Below, piece by piece: positions 23,718 through 33,629 of a stretch of DNA of 64,000 nucleotides. Source of the stretch: Ruminococcus callidus. Its GTDB lineage: Bacteria > Bacillota > Clostridia > Oscillospirales > Ruminococcaceae. The notes under the pieces were generated by a model. That model ran no database searches and had not been told where the DNA came from. It was given only the letters and a program-made list of their open reading frames with translations. The stretch is taken from positions 42,292-106,291 of the forward strand of contig NZ_JAJFCK010000005.1 of the NCBI RefSeq assembly GCF_020709055.1. The letters are read 5' to 3'. The first letter of the stretch is position 1. Each line of letters begins with the position of its first letter. Both the position numbers and the translations under genes were made by a program.

Positions 23718-26561
23718 ATGCTGGACAAAATTGTGGTACACGGCGCACGTGCCAATAACCTGAAAAACATCGATGTGGAACTGCCAAGAGATAAGCTGGT
23801 GGTGATGACCGGTCTGTCCGGCTCCGGCAAATCCTCTCTGGCGTTCGATACGATTTTCGCCGACGGACAGCGCCGGTATATGGAGAGCCTCTCCTCCTAT
23901 GCACGGCAGTTTCTGGGACAGATGGAGAAACCGGATGTGGACAGCATCGAAGGACTCTCGCCGGCAATCTCCATCGACCAGAAAACCACATCCAAGAATC
24001 CCCGCTCCACTGTGGGAACGGTGACGGAGATCTACGACTACCTCCGCCTGCTCTATGCGAGAATCGGCATTCCCCACTGTCCGGTGTGCGGACGGGAGAT
24101 TCGCCAGCAGTCCGTGGATGAGATCGTTGACCGAATCCTTCAGCTGGAGGAGGGGACACGCATCCAGCTGCTTGCCCCCATTGTTCGAGGCAAAAAGGGA
24201 GAGCACAAAAAGGAACTGGAAAACGCCAGAAAGTCCGGCTATGTTCGTGTCCGTGTGGACGGCAGCCAGTACGACCTCTCGGAGGAGATCACGCTGGAAA
24301 AGAACAAGAAGCACCACATTGAGATCATTGTAGACCGTCTGGTGGTGAAGCCCACCATTCGCACCCGTCTGACCGATAGTCTGGAAACCGTATTGTCCCT
24401 GACCGGCGGTCTGGTGATGGTGGATGTCATCGGGGGAGAGGAGCTGCTGTTCTCCCAGAGCTACGCTTGTCCGGAACACGGTGTTTCCGTGGAGGAACTG
24501 ACACCACGGATGTTCTCGTTCAACAACCCCTTTGGCGCATGCCCCCGCTGCACAGGACTGGGAATGTTTCAGGAGGTAGATCCGAAGCTGGTCGTACCCA
24601 ATGGGGATCTGAGCATCCGGCAGGGCGCTATCAAAGCGCCGGGATGGAACAGTCTGACTGATACTTCCATCGCTATGATGTACTATCAGGCGATTGCGGA
24701 GAAATACGGCATTTCGCTGGATGTACCGGTGAAAGACCTCTCACAGGAACAGCTGCATCTGTTCCTATACGGCACAAAGGGCGAACCGCTGCTGCTGCAT
24801 CGGGAGACCGCCGGCGGAAAGAGCGAGGGGTATCACGCACCCTTTGAAGGGGTAATTCCCAATCTGGAACGGCGGTTCGCCGAGGGAAGCGAGTGGTCGA
24901 AGGATGAGATCAGCGCCCTGATGAGTGACGTGTCCTGTCCCGTCTGCCACGGCAAACGCCTGAAGCCGGAGGTCTTGGCTGTCACAGTGGGCGGACTGAA
25001 TATCATGGAACTGACCGCTCTCTCCGTGACCAATGCGCTGGAATTTTTCGAGAAACTCCAGCTGACCGAACGGGAACAGCTCATCGGCGCACGCATCATC
25101 AAGGAGATTCGGGAACGGCTGGGCTTTCTGCGGAATGTGGGCTTGGAATACCTCACCCTCTCCAGAAGTGCCGGAACACTCTCCGGCGGTGAGAGCCAGC
25201 GCATCCGGCTTGCCACACAGATCGGCTCGTACCTCATGGGCGTGCTGTATATTCTGGACGAGCCAAGCATCGGTCTGCACCAGCGGGACAACGACAAACT
25301 GATTGCCACATTGAAGCGGCTGCGGGATTTGGGAAACACGCTGATTGTTGTGGAACACGATGACGACACCATTCTCGCTGCGGATTATGTGGTGGATATC
25401 GGCCCGGGCGCCGGCGTTCACGGCGGAAATGTGGTCTACGCCGGTGATGTGCAGGGGCTGCTTGCCTGCAAAGAGTCTATTACGGGGCAGTATCTTAGCG
25501 GTCGCCGGCAGATTCCGCTGCCGGAAAAGCGCCGGCCGGGAAACGGAAATTGCCTCACCATTCGTGGCGCACGGGAACACAATCTGAAAAACATTCAGGT
25601 GCAGATTCCGCTGGGCGCATTCACCTGTGTTACGGGTGTCTCCGGTTCCGGCAAATCCTCGCTGGTCAATGAAATTCTCTATAAGTATCTGGCAGCCAAA
25701 CTCAATCGGGCACGGACGAGATACGGCAACTTTGACGGAATGGACGGGCTGGAGCATCTGGACAAGGTCATTGACATTGATCAGTCGCCCATCGGAAGAA
25801 CGCCGCGTTCCAATCCGGCGACTTACACCGGCGTTTTTACGGACATTCGGGAGCTGTTCGCCAAGACCAACGATGCCAAGGCAAAGGGCTACACCGCCGG
25901 ACGCTTTTCTTTCAACATCAAAGGCGGACGGTGCGAGTCCTGTCAGGGCGACGGCATTTTGCGCATTGAGATGCACTTCCTGCCGGATGTCTACGTGCCC
26001 TGCGAAATTTGCAAGGGAAAGCGCTATAATCGGGAGACACTGGCGGTCAAGTATCGGGACAAGTCCATCTATGACGTGCTGGAGATGACCATTGACGAGG
26101 CGGTCGTCTTTTTCGAGAATATGCCCAAAATCGCACGAAAGCTCAAAACGCTTCAGGAGGTGGGACTGGGCTACCTCAAGCTGGGACAGTCGGCGACTAC
26201 GCTGTCCGGCGGTGAGGCGCAGCGTGTGAAGCTGGCAACAGAGCTGTCCAAGCGCCCCACCGGAAAGACCATCTATATTCTGGACGAGCCAACCACAGGT
26301 CTGCACACCGCAGACGTGCACCGTCTGGTGGATGTGCTCCAGCGCCTGACGGATGCCGGAAATACGGTCGTCGTGATTGAGCACAATCTGAACGTCATCA
26401 AGATGGCGGACTGGATCATCGACCTCGGGCCGGAGGGCGGCGACCGTGGCGGTACGGTCGTTGTCAGCGGAACACCGGAGCAGGTGGCGGACTGCGCAGA
26501 TTCTTATACGGGACAGTACCTCCGTCCGTACCTGCACGGAAACAGTTCGGCAGAAAATTGA
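23718..26561 (+). CDS. uvrA: Excinuclease ABC subunit A
   Basis: Damage-sensing ABC ATPase dimer that loads UvrB. 947 residues with two ABC modules: first Walker [13 protein letters not shown] near residue 30, first signature [12 protein letters not shown], second Walker [13 protein letters not shown], second signature [12 protein letters not shown]. Zinc modules are seen as CPVCGRE, CPRCTG and the [11 protein letters not shown]...CEICKGKRY element. ATG at 23718 follows the GGAGGGAG at the end of uvrB. Confidence 0.98.
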   Translation: MLDKIVVHGARANNLKNIDVELPRDKLVVMTGLSGSGKSSLAFDTIFADGQRRYMESLSSYARQFLGQMEKPDVDSIEGLSPAISIDQKTTSKNPRSTVGTVTEIYDYLRLLYARIGIPHCPVCGREIRQQSVDEIVDRILQLEEGTRIQLLAPIVRGKKGEHKKELENARKSGYVRVRVDGSQYDLSEEITLEKNKKHHIEIIVDRLVVKPTIRTRLTDSLETVLSLTGGLVMVDVIGGEELLFSQSYACPEHGVSVEELTPRMFSFNNPFGACPRCTGLGMFQEVDPKLVVPNGDLSIRQGAIKAPGWNSLTDTSIAMMYYQAIAEKYGISLDVPVKDLSQEQLHLFLYGTKGEPLLLHRETAGGKSEGYHAPFEGVIPNLERRFAEGSEWSKDEISALMSDVSCPVCHGKRLKPEVLAVTVGGLNIMELTALSVTNALEFFEKLQLTEREQLIGARIIKEIRERLGFLRNVGLEYLTLSRSAGTLSGGESQRIRLATQIGSYLMGVLYILDEPSIGLHQRDNDKLIATLKRLRDLGNTLIVVEHDDDTILAADYVVDIGPGAGVHGGNVVYAGDVQGLLACKESITGQYLSGRRQIPLPEKRRPGNGNCLTIRGAREHNLKNIQVQIPLGAFTCVTGVSGSGKSSLVNEILYKYLAAKLNRARTRYGNFDGMDGLEHLDKVIDIDQSPIGRTPRSNPATYTGVFTDIRELFAKTNDAKAKGYTAGRFSFNIKGGRCESCQGDGILRIEMHFLPDVYVPCEICKGKRYNRETLAVKYRDKSIYDVLEMTIDEAVVFFENMPKIARKLKTLQEVGLGYLKLGQSATTLSGGEAQRVKLATELSKRPTGKTIYILDEPTTGLHTADVHRLVDVLQRLTDAGNTVVVIEHNLNVIKMADWIIDLGPEGGDRGGTVVVSGTPEQVADCADSYTGQYLRPYLHGNSSAEN

Positions 26562-26631
26562 TGCGTTGTTGCAAAAAAGCACGTCCCCGCAGAATGAAAT
26601 TTAGACTTTTCAGAAAAAATCGGGGAAATAC

Positions 26632-26660
26632 TTGCAAAAATTTGAGAAATGGTGTATAAT
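26632..26660 (+). promoter_or_regulatory. Sigma-A promoter of the glycolytic operon
   Basis: TTGCAA at 26632-26637, 17-bp spacer, perfect TATAAT at 26655-26660. The leader to pgk is about 90 nt with no recognised riboswitch. I see no convincing terminator for uvrA between 26562 and the promoter. Confidence 0.8.
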
Positions 26661-26757
26661 AGGATTGCTTGCGATGCGGAGGGAAAGGTGCGTATCTGCA
26701 CATTCCTTTTGCGTCCATGTAATGTAATTTCTATTTTATGGAAAGGATGTCAATGAT

Positions 26758-27972
26758 ATGGCAGGTTTAAACAAAGTATCGGTAGACGACATTTCAGTAA
26801 AGGGAAAGCGGGTTCTGGTTCGTGTGGACTTCAACGTTCCGATGAAGGACGGCGTGATCACCAACGACAATCGTATTCAGGCTGCACTCCCGACCATCAA
26901 CAAGCTGGTTTCTGAGGGCGCAAAGGTAATTCTGTGCTCTCATCTGGGCAAGCCGAAGAATGGTCCGGAGGATAAGTTCTCCCTGAAGGCTGCTGCTGCC
27001 CGTCTGGCTGAGCTGGTTTCCGCAAAGGTTACCTTCGTTCCGTCCGATGTTGTAGTAGATGATACCGTAAGAGCTGCTGTTGACGCAATGCAGGACGGCG
27101 AGATCATCGTTCTGGAGAACACTCGTTTCCGCAAGGAAGAGACCAAGAACATTGAAGACTTCAGCAAGGATCTGGCTTCCATCGCTGACGTATTCGTTAT
27201 GGATGCATTCGGCAGCGCACACAGAGCACACTGCTCTACCGTTGGCGTAACTGAGTATGTGCCGGAGACCGCTGTTGGCTACCTGATGCAGAAGGAGATC
27301 CAGTTCCTGGGCAATGCCGTAGAGAATCCGGTTCGTCCGTTCGTTGCAATTCTGGGCGGCGCAAAGGTTGCAGACAAGCTGAACGTAATCTCCAATCTGC
27401 TGGAAAAGTGTGACACCCTGATCATCGGCGGCGGTATGGCTTACACCTTCCTGAAGGCACAGGGCTATGAGGTTGGCACTTCTCTGGTAGACGATACCAA
27501 GCTGGACTACTGTAAGGAAATGATCGAAAAGGCAGAGGCAAACGGCAAGAAGCTGCTCCTGCCGGTAGATACCGTAACTGCTGCGGAATTCCCGAACCCC
27601 ATCGATGCTGAGATCGAAGTTGCAACTTATGATTCTCACGAGATTCCGGCTGACAGAATGGGTCTGGACATCGGCGAAAAGACACAGGCTCTGTTCGCAG
27701 ATGCTGTAAAGACTGCAAAGACTGTGGTATGGAATGGCCCGATGGGCGTATTCGAGAACCCGATCCTGAGCAAGGGTACTGTTGCAGTGGCTCAGGCTCT
27801 GGCAGATACCGATGCAACCACCATCATCGGCGGCGGCGACTCCGCAGCAGCAGTAATGCAGCTGGGCTTCGCTGACAAGATGAGCCACATCTCCACTGGC
27901 GGCGGCGCTTCTCTGGAATATCTGGAGGGCAAGGTGCTGCCGGGTGTTGCAGCAATCGCTGACAAGAACTAA
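26758..27972 (+). CDS. pgk: Phosphoglycerate kinase
   Basis: Makes ATP from 1,3-bisphosphoglycerate in glycolysis. 404 residues. [12 protein letters not shown] near the N terminus, [16 protein letters not shown], the ATP-side loop [11 protein letters not shown] and the C-terminal GGGDSAAAV motif are all present. Codon use is strongly biased to one set (GCT/GCA, CTG, AAG), as expected for a highly expressed gene. First gene of pgk-(small protein)-tpiA-gpmI. Confidence 0.98.
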   Translation: MAGLNKVSVDDISVKGKRVLVRVDFNVPMKDGVITNDNRIQAALPTINKLVSEGAKVILCSHLGKPKNGPEDKFSLKAAAARLAELVSAKVTFVPSDVVVDDTVRAAVDAMQDGEIIVLENTRFRKEETKNIEDFSKDLASIADVFVMDAFGSAHRAHCSTVGVTEYVPETAVGYLMQKEIQFLGNAVENPVRPFVAILGGAKVADKLNVISNLLEKCDTLIIGGGMAYTFLKAQGYEVGTSLVDDTKLDYCKEMIEKAEANGKKLLLPVDTVTAAEFPNPIDAEIEVATYDSHEIPADRMGLDIGEKTQALFADAVKTAKTVVWNGPMGVFENPILSKGTVAVAQALADTDATTIIGGGDSAAAVMQLGFADKMSHISTGGGASLEYLEGKVLPGVAAIADKN

Positions 27973-28033
27973 GCGCCAAGCTGAGAGGTGCAGCGCTTCT
28001 CCGTTTGAACCGCTTTGAGAAAGGAATGATCCC

Positions 28034-28240
28034 ATGAAAAAATGTGAATTGCAGGAATCCGTAAAGTCTGCGTTTCTGAATCCGGCAGCAGCATTTGCGC
28101 TGGGTGCAGTGTGCGGTCTGGCAGTGGGAATGCTTTTCCTGCCTTTCTCAAAAGGCATTGTGATCGGAAGTCACAACGGAAGTAACAACAAGAGATCCCA
28201 CGAAGAGGGAGATTATATCACAGATGCTGATGCGGAGTGA
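28034..28240 (+). CDS. Small single-span membrane protein
   Basis: 68 residues, not recognised. A polar N terminus, a Gly/Ala-rich hydrophobic segment (about 17-40: NPAAAFALGAVCGLAVGMLF), then a charged hydrophilic tail ending in DADAE. ATG at 28034 follows AGAAAGGA. It lies 61 bp after pgk and 36 bp before tpiA, inside the glycolytic operon, so it should be expressed at high level. The segment is Gly-zipper-like. No function can be stated. Confidence 0.65.
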   Translation: MKKCELQESVKSAFLNPAAAFALGAVCGLAVGMLFLPFSKGIVIGSHNGSNNKRSHEEGDYITDADAE

Positions 28241-28276
28241 TTCGCAGGGCGCTGTGGGAAGAAAGAGGAATTTGCT

Positions 28277-29044
28277 ATGAATAAGGCACTGAGAAAGGCA
28301 ATTATTGCCGGCAACTGGAAGATGAACAAGAACCGTCAGGAAGCTACTGCACTGATCGAGGCTCTGAAGCCCATCGCAGCAGACAAGACCTGTGGGGTCA
28401 TCATCTGCGTACCGTTTACCAATCTGGAAACTGCACTGCGTCTGACTGAGGGCACCAACATCGAAGTTGGCGCTGAGAACGTGCACTTCGAAAAGAGCGG
28501 CGCATTCACCGGCGAGATCTCCGCAGATATGCTGACCGAAATGGGCGTAAAGTACGTGATCGTTGGCCACTCTGAGCGCAGACAGTACTTCGGCGAGACC
28601 GATGAAACCGTCAACAAGCGCACCACTGCTGCTATCGAAGCAGGCATGACCGTTATCCTGTGCGTTGGCGAGACACTGGCAGAGCGGGAACTGGGCATCA
28701 CCGGCGAAACTGTTGCAAAGCAGGTAAAGGTCGCTCTGCACGGTCTGACCGCAGATCAGGTAAAGAACATCGTCATCGCTTACGAGCCGGTATGGGCAAT
28801 CGGTACCGGTAAGACTGCAACCGCAGAACAGGCTGAGGAAGTTTGCGCATTCATCCGTGCAACTGTTGCAGATCTGTATGACAAGGCAATTGCAGACGGC
28901 ATGACCATCCAGTACGGCGGTTCTATGAACGAAAAGAACTGCGCAGAACTGCTGGCAAAGGAAGATATCGACGGCGGTCTGATCGGCGGCGCTTCTCTGG
29001 TTGCAGAGAAGTTCGGCGTTCTGCTGGCAGAAGCTTCCAAGTAA
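28277..29044 (+). CDS. tpiA: Triosephosphate isomerase
   Basis: Interconverts dihydroxyacetone phosphate and glyceraldehyde 3-phosphate. 255 residues. Catalytic residues are visible: K15 in GNWKMNKN, His in VGHSERRQYFGE and Glu in AYEPVWAIGTG; GGSMNEKN and GGLIGGASL bind phosphate. Highly expressed codon style like pgk. Confidence 0.98.
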   Translation: MNKALRKAIIAGNWKMNKNRQEATALIEALKPIAADKTCGVIICVPFTNLETALRLTEGTNIEVGAENVHFEKSGAFTGEISADMLTEMGVKYVIVGHSERRQYFGETDETVNKRTTAAIEAGMTVILCVGETLAERELGITGETVAKQVKVALHGLTADQVKNIVIAYEPVWAIGTGKTATAEQAEEVCAFIRATVADLYDKAIADGMTIQYGGSMNEKNCAELLAKEDIDGGLIGGASLVAEKFGVLLAEASK

Positions 29045-29100
29045 AAAAGAAAATTGCCGTACAGACGACAGCCTGAAAACGAGGGAAAGGAAGATCACAA

Positions 29101-30618
29101 ATGAGTAAAAGACCTGTTGCATTGATTATTATGGATGGATTCGGCTACAATCCGGACGCCTATGGGAATGCAATTCGTGCTGCAAAGAAACCGAATCTGG
29201 AGAAATACCTGAAGGGACCGCACACCCTGATTGGGGCAAGCGGTCTGGATGTTGGTCTGCCGGACGGTCAGATGGGCAATTCGGAAGTCGGACACACCAA
29301 TATCGGTGCGGGCAGAATCGTCTATCAGATGCTGGTGAAGATCACCAAGGACATCGAGAACGGAACTTTCTTCTCCAATCCGGCACTCTCAGATGCAATG
29401 GATGCCTGCAAAGAAAAGGGAACCGCACTGCATTTGATGGGGCTTCTCTCTCCGGGCGGCGTACACAGCCATATGTCGCATCTGTACGGTTTGCTGGAGA
29501 TGGCAAAGAAAAAGGGTCTGTCCAAGGTTTATGTGCACGCATTCCTGGATGGCCGTGACGAGCCGCCGGCATCTGCTGCGGGCTTCATGAAGGAAGCTGC
29601 TGCAAAAATGCAGGAGATCGGCGTGGGCAAGGTCGCAACCATCTCCGGTCGTTATTATGCTATGGATCGTGACAACGCATGGGATCGTGTGGAAAAGGCT
29701 TACGCCGCAATGGTTTACGGCGAGGGCGTGACCGGTGGTTCCGATCCGGTTCAGGCAATTGAAGACAGCTATGCCAATGACGTAACTGATGAATTTATGC
29801 TCCCCACAGTTCTGGACAAGGACGGCGTTGTAAAGCCGGAAGACAGCGTGATCTTCTTCAACTTCCGTCCGGACAGAGCAAGACAGCTCACCCGCTGCTT
29901 CGTGGATCCGGAGTTCAGCGGATTCTCCCGCAGAAACGGCTATTTCCCGGTACAGTTCGTCTGCATGGCGCAGTATGATGCGTCTATGCCGAACGTCACC
30001 GTTGCCTATCCGCCGGAGGATCTGCACATGACATTCGGAGAATATGTCAGCAAGTGCGGAAAGACACAGCTGCGTATTGCAGAAACCCAGAAGTATGCGC
30101 ACGTAACGTTCTTCTTCAACGGCGGCAGAGAGCAGACCTTCCAGGGCGAGGATCGGATTCTGGTACAGAGTCCCGACGTACCGACATTCGACCTGAAGCC
30201 GGAAATGAGTGCTTACGAGGTCACCGACAAGGTTGTAGAAGCCATTGAAAGTGATAAGTATGATGCGATCATCCTGAACTATGCAAACTGCGATATGGTT
30301 GGCCACACCGGCGTATTTGACGCAGCGGTGGCAGCTGTAGAGGCAGTGGATACCTGCGTTGGACGCATGGTAGAGGCAATCATGGCAAAGGGCGGTATCG
30401 CATTCATTACTGCGGATCACGGCAATGCAGATAAGATGCTGGAAAAGGATGGCACGCCGTTTACGGCGCACACCACCAATCCGGTTCCGTTCATTGTTGT
30501 CGGCATGGATCGTCCCCTGCGGGACGGCGGCGTACTGGCAGATATTGCGCCGACCATGCTGGAGGCAATGGAATTGCCGCAGCCGGAAGAGATGACCGGA
30601 AAGAGCCTGTTCGCATAA
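29101..30618 (+). CDS. gpmI: 2,3-bisphosphoglycerate-independent phosphoglycerate mutase
   Basis: Alkaline-phosphatase-type mutase that turns 3-phosphoglycerate into 2-phosphoglycerate using manganese. 505 residues. S61 in DGQMGNSEVGHTNIGAGR is the phospho-acceptor, and the C-terminal metal residues lie in NYANCDMVGHTG and TADHGNADKM. Last gene of the glycolytic operon, with a terminator just after it. The next transcript carries a manganese riboswitch, an interesting neighbour for a manganese-dependent enzyme. Confidence 0.98.
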   Translation: MSKRPVALIIMDGFGYNPDAYGNAIRAAKKPNLEKYLKGPHTLIGASGLDVGLPDGQMGNSEVGHTNIGAGRIVYQMLVKITKDIENGTFFSNPALSDAMDACKEKGTALHLMGLLSPGGVHSHMSHLYGLLEMAKKKGLSKVYVHAFLDGRDEPPASAAGFMKEAAAKMQEIGVGKVATISGRYYAMDRDNAWDRVEKAYAAMVYGEGVTGGSDPVQAIEDSYANDVTDEFMLPTVLDKDGVVKPEDSVIFFNFRPDRARQLTRCFVDPEFSGFSRRNGYFPVQFVCMAQYDASMPNVTVAYPPEDLHMTFGEYVSKCGKTQLRIAETQKYAHVTFFFNGGREQTFQGEDRILVQSPDVPTFDLKPEMSAYEVTDKVVEAIESDKYDAIILNYANCDMVGHTGVFDAAVAAVEAVDTCVGRMVEAIMAKGGIAFITADHGNADKMLEKDGTPFTAHTTNPVPFIVVGMDRPLRDGGVLADIAPTMLEAMELPQPEEMTGKSLFA

Positions 30619-30644
30619 GTTTTACGACAGAAAATTATATCAGA

Positions 30645-30682
30645 AAGTCCTGCGAAGGAGTCCTCCTTTGCGGGGCTTTTTT
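30645..30682 (+). terminator. Rho-independent terminator of the glycolytic operon
   Basis: About 15-16 bp stem with three G-U pairs, 30645-30660 with 30663-30678, very short loop, then six T ending at 30682. Confidence 0.85.
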
Positions 30683-30711
30683 GAATTCTTTTTGAACATC
30701 GCTGATTTTGC

Positions 30712-30740
30712 TTGACATTTTTTTCGAAAATGGGTATAAT
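30712..30740 (+). promoter_or_regulatory. Consensus sigma-A promoter of the P-type ATPase gene
   Basis: TTGACA at 30712-30717, 17-bp spacer, TATAAT at 30735-30740; both hexamers are perfect. The riboswitch begins at once downstream. Confidence 0.9.
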
Positions 30741-30847
30741 AAAAGGGTAAAAGAGAGTAGCTGGCGGGGAAAATCCCGTTTATGCGGCGTCAGTACGGTT
30801 GCACTCACGCAACCCGCTTCATATCTAAACGGCAAGACTTTTACGGA
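30741..30847 (+). promoter_or_regulatory. yybP-ykoY manganese riboswitch aptamer
   Basis: The leader opens with AAAGAGAGTAGC, continues with a G/C stem (GGCGGGG...CCCG), then CGGCGTCAGTACGG, and closes with GGCAAGACTTTTACGG. These are the conserved parts of the yybP-ykoY family as I know it. Known members bind Mn2+ and turn expression on. It precedes a P-type cation ATPase, a frequent partner of this family in Firmicutes. The 3' end of the aptamer is also the 5' arm of the terminator that follows, so the two folds compete. Confidence 0.85.
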
Positions 30848-30895
30848 GCACGCAGACAGGTAAGCTGTCGGTTCCGTAGGGTTTTGCCGTTTTTT
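30827..30895 (+). terminator. Riboswitch-controlled intrinsic terminator
   Basis: AAACGGCAA at 30827-30835 pairs with TTGCCGTTT at 30884-30892, and ACGGA near 30843 pairs with TCCGT at 30873-30877. An inner CAGACAG/CTGTC stem completes it, and T6 follows at 30890-30895. The 5' arm uses aptamer bases, so ligand binding should prevent this hairpin and allow transcription. Confidence 0.8.
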
Positions 30896-30955
30896 CTGTC
30901 TGTGTGCTGCCCATTCTCCCGCAAAATGCTGCAAAAAAGGAAAGGAATGTTGTGT

Positions 30956-33565
30956 ATGCAAGAACACTATCGTCAGGATCTGGAGGAACTGTATCAGGAG
31001 CTGGGCACATGTCCAGAGGGTCTCTCCTCCGACGCCGCTGCAAAATGTCAGGAAAAGTACGGGAAAAATGCCATTGCAGAGGGGAAGAAGAAGCCCACCC
31101 TATTGATCTTTTTGGAACAGTTCAAGGATTTTCTGGTTATCATCCTGATTATCGCCGCACTGATTTCCGCATTTACCGGAGATCTGGAGAGCTTTCTGGT
31201 CATCATTGCGGTAATCACCATGAACGCCATTCTGGGAACGGTGCAAACGGTCAAGGCGGAAAAATCCCTGTCCAATCTGAAAAAACTCTCCTCGCCTACG
31301 GCAAAGGTGCTGCGTGACGGACAGACTGCCATCTTGCCGGCGGAGGAAATCACTGTCGGGGATGTGGTTTTGCTGGAGGCGGGAGATCAGATTCCGGCGG
31401 ACGGACGGCTGATCGACTGCGCATCGCTGCAAACCAATGAGAGTGCCCTCACCGGCGAGAGTACCAACGTGGAAAAGAGCATGGATGCCATCTCGCAGGA
31501 GGTGCCTCTGGCGGACCGGAAGAATATGGTGTATTCCGGCGGATTCGTCACTTATGGCAGAGGCACATTTGTCGTAACCGAAATCGGCATGCAGACTGAG
31601 GTGGGCAAGATCGCTTCACTGATTCAAAATGCTGAGGCGAGAAAAACGCCGCTGCAAAAGACACTGGATCAGTTCGGCAAGCGACTCTCCATGGCCATTC
31701 TGATCATCTGCGCACTGGTATTTGTGCTGAGTCTGGTGCGGTCGGATGCCGTGAACTTTGACTCCGTGATGTCCTCTCTGATGTTCGCCATTGCGCTGGC
31801 AGTTGCGGCAATTCCGGAGGCGCTCAGCTCTATTGTCACCATTGTGCTCTCTTTCGGCACACAGAAGATGTCCCGTGAAAACGCCATCATGCGGAAGCTT
31901 CAGGCAGTAGAAGGACTTGGCTCTGTCTCTGTCATCTGCTCGGATAAGACCGGCACTCTGACCCAGAACAAGATGACCGTTCGGAAAATCGTGGTGCAGG
32001 ATCACATCATCGCTGCAGACGATGTAAGTCCGGAAAATCCGGAGGAACAGGAGTTGATTCTGGCGTCTGTGCTCTGTAACGATGCCACCTATCAGGACGG
32101 CACGGAGATCGGCGACCCCACAGAAACAGCACTGGTGCGGTTTGCGCAGACTTGCGGACTGTCTGATGCCCAGATGCGGGAGAGCCACGCACGAATCAGC
32201 GAGATTCCCTTTGACTCCGACCGAAAGCTGATGTCTACCCTGAACGAGTGCGGTGGTGTGCGAAAGATGTACACCAAGGGCGCAACCGATGTGCTGCTGG
32301 ATCGCATGACATGTTCGGAGACGGAGAAGCAGGAGATCGTGGAACAGGTGGAGGAACTCTCCGAACAGGGGCTGCGTGTGCTCTGCTTCGCTGCAAAGGA
32401 GTTCTCCGGCGAGGCACTGGATATTTCCGATGAGAACGATCTGACTTACCTTGGTCTGATCGCCGAGATGGATCCGCCTCGGGAGGAATCCAAGCAGGCG
32501 GTTGCTGAGTGCCGGTCTGCGGGTATCAAGCCGGTCATGATTACCGGAGATCATATCGTCACCGCTTCCGCCATCGCCAAGGAAATCGGCATTCTGGAAA
32601 AGCCGGAGGAGGCCGTGGAGGGTGCAGCGCTGGATGCTTACACCGACGAGCAGCTAGTGAACTTCGTGGCAGACAAATCGGTCTATGCCCGTGTGACACC
32701 GGAGCACAAGATTCGAATCGTGCGTGCATGGCAGACCAGAGGCAACATTGTTGCCATGACCGGTGACGGTGTCAACGATGCCCCTGCACTGAAACAGGCG
32801 GATGTGGGTGTTGCCATGGGCATCACGGGCACAGAGGTTTCTAAAGATGCCGCAGCCATGATTCTGACCGACGACAACTTCGCCACTATCGTTAAGGCGG
32901 TAAAGAACGGCAGAAACATCTACGAGAACATTAAGAAGGCAATCCTGTTCCTGCTGTCCGGCAATTTGGCAGGTATTATCGCTGTGCTCTTCTGTTCGCT
33001 GGCAGGTCTGCCGGTGCCCTTTGCGCCGATTCACCTGCTGTTCATCAACCTGCTGACCGACTCGCTGCCGGCAATTGCGCTGGGACTGGAGCCTCACTCC
33101 GATGATGTCATGAAGCGCAAGCCCCGTCCGGCAGGGGAATCCATCCTGACCAAGAACTTTCTGGCAAAGGTGGGCTATTCCGGTGTCATCATCAGCCTTG
33201 CCACCATTGGCGCATTCCTGCTGGGATATTTCTATCAGGGCGCACACAACGCAAGCGCAGCCATGACCATGGCATTTGCCACTCTGTGCATGTCCCGTCT
33301 GTTCCACGGCTTCAGCTGTAAGTCTGACAAGCCGGTGATTTTCTCCAAGCGTCTGTGGAACAACAAGTTTGCAATTCTGGCATTTGTGGCAGGAATGGTA
33401 CTGATCAACGCCGTGCTCTGGATTCCGGCGCTCCACGGACTGTTCCAGATCGAAAACAATCTGGCAGGCGTGCTCATCGGTGCAATCTACGGCTTCAGCT
33501 TCGGCTCGATGATACTGATCCAGATCGTCAAGGCAATCGTTGCTGCTGTGAAAAAGACGAAGTAA
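30956..33565 (+). CDS. P-type cation-transporting ATPase (Ca2+/Mn2+ type, P2A)
   Basis: About 870 residues. N-terminal cation ATPase domain, TGES at 166-169, M4 motif AIPEALSSIVTI, phosphorylated D330 in DKTGTLTQ, GDGVNDAPA at 603, then M5-M10 with NLLTDSLPAIALGLE. The motifs place it with calcium-pump-like P2A ATPases. The manganese riboswitch upstream suggests Mn2+ export, as known for such pumps in lactic acid bacteria. Start could be ATG at 30956 or, three codons earlier, ATG at 30947; both have a possible ribosome-binding site. The leader also reads open but is riboswitch RNA. Confidence 0.92.
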   Translation: MQEHYRQDLEELYQELGTCPEGLSSDAAAKCQEKYGKNAIAEGKKKPTLLIFLEQFKDFLVIILIIAALISAFTGDLESFLVIIAVITMNAILGTVQTVKAEKSLSNLKKLSSPTAKVLRDGQTAILPAEEITVGDVVLLEAGDQIPADGRLIDCASLQTNESALTGESTNVEKSMDAISQEVPLADRKNMVYSGGFVTYGRGTFVVTEIGMQTEVGKIASLIQNAEARKTPLQKTLDQFGKRLSMAILIICALVFVLSLVRSDAVNFDSVMSSLMFAIALAVAAIPEALSSIVTIVLSFGTQKMSRENAIMRKLQAVEGLGSVSVICSDKTGTLTQNKMTVRKIVVQDHIIAADDVSPENPEEQELILASVLCNDATYQDGTEIGDPTETALVRFAQTCGLSDAQMRESHARISEIPFDSDRKLMSTLNECGGVRKMYTKGATDVLLDRMTCSETEKQEIVEQVEELSEQGLRVLCFAAKEFSGEALDISDENDLTYLGLIAEMDPPREESKQAVAECRSAGIKPVMITGDHIVTASAIAKEIGILEKPEEAVEGAALDAYTDEQLVNFVADKSVYARVTPEHKIRIVRAWQTRGNIVAMTGDGVNDAPALKQADVGVAMGITGTEVSKDAAAMILTDDNFATIVKAVKNGRNIYENIKKAILFLLSGNLAGIIAVLFCSLAGLPVPFAPIHLLFINLLTDSLPAIALGLEPHSDDVMKRKPRPAGESILTKNFLAKVGYSGVIISLATIGAFLLGYFYQGAHNASAAMTMAFATLCMSRLFHGFSCKSDKPVIFSKRLWNNKFAILAFVAGMVLINAVLWIPALHGLFQIENNLAGVLIGAIYGFSFGSMILIQIVKAIVAAVKKTK

Positions 33566-33587
33566 CACAGCCAAACCATAACAACCC

Positions 33588-33625
33588 AAAAAAGCCCGCG
33601 CTCTATGAATCTGAGCGTGGGCTTT
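33588..33625 (-). terminator. Terminator of hydG-hydF
   Basis: 13-bp stem with one G-U pair, 33591-33603 with 33613-33625, 9-nt loop. The A-run 33588-33593 is the T-tract for the minus strand. The plus-strand ATPase gene converges on it from the other side. Confidence 0.8.
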
Positions 33626-33629
33626 GTGA

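Noticed and set aside
26562..26631. Terminator after uvrA
   Set aside because: Only a 5-bp CCCCG/CGGGG pairing over a 30-nt loop was seen; too weak to call.
30782..30946. N-terminal extension of the P-type ATPase
   Set aside because: The open frame runs through the riboswitch and terminator; it is RNA structure, not protein.
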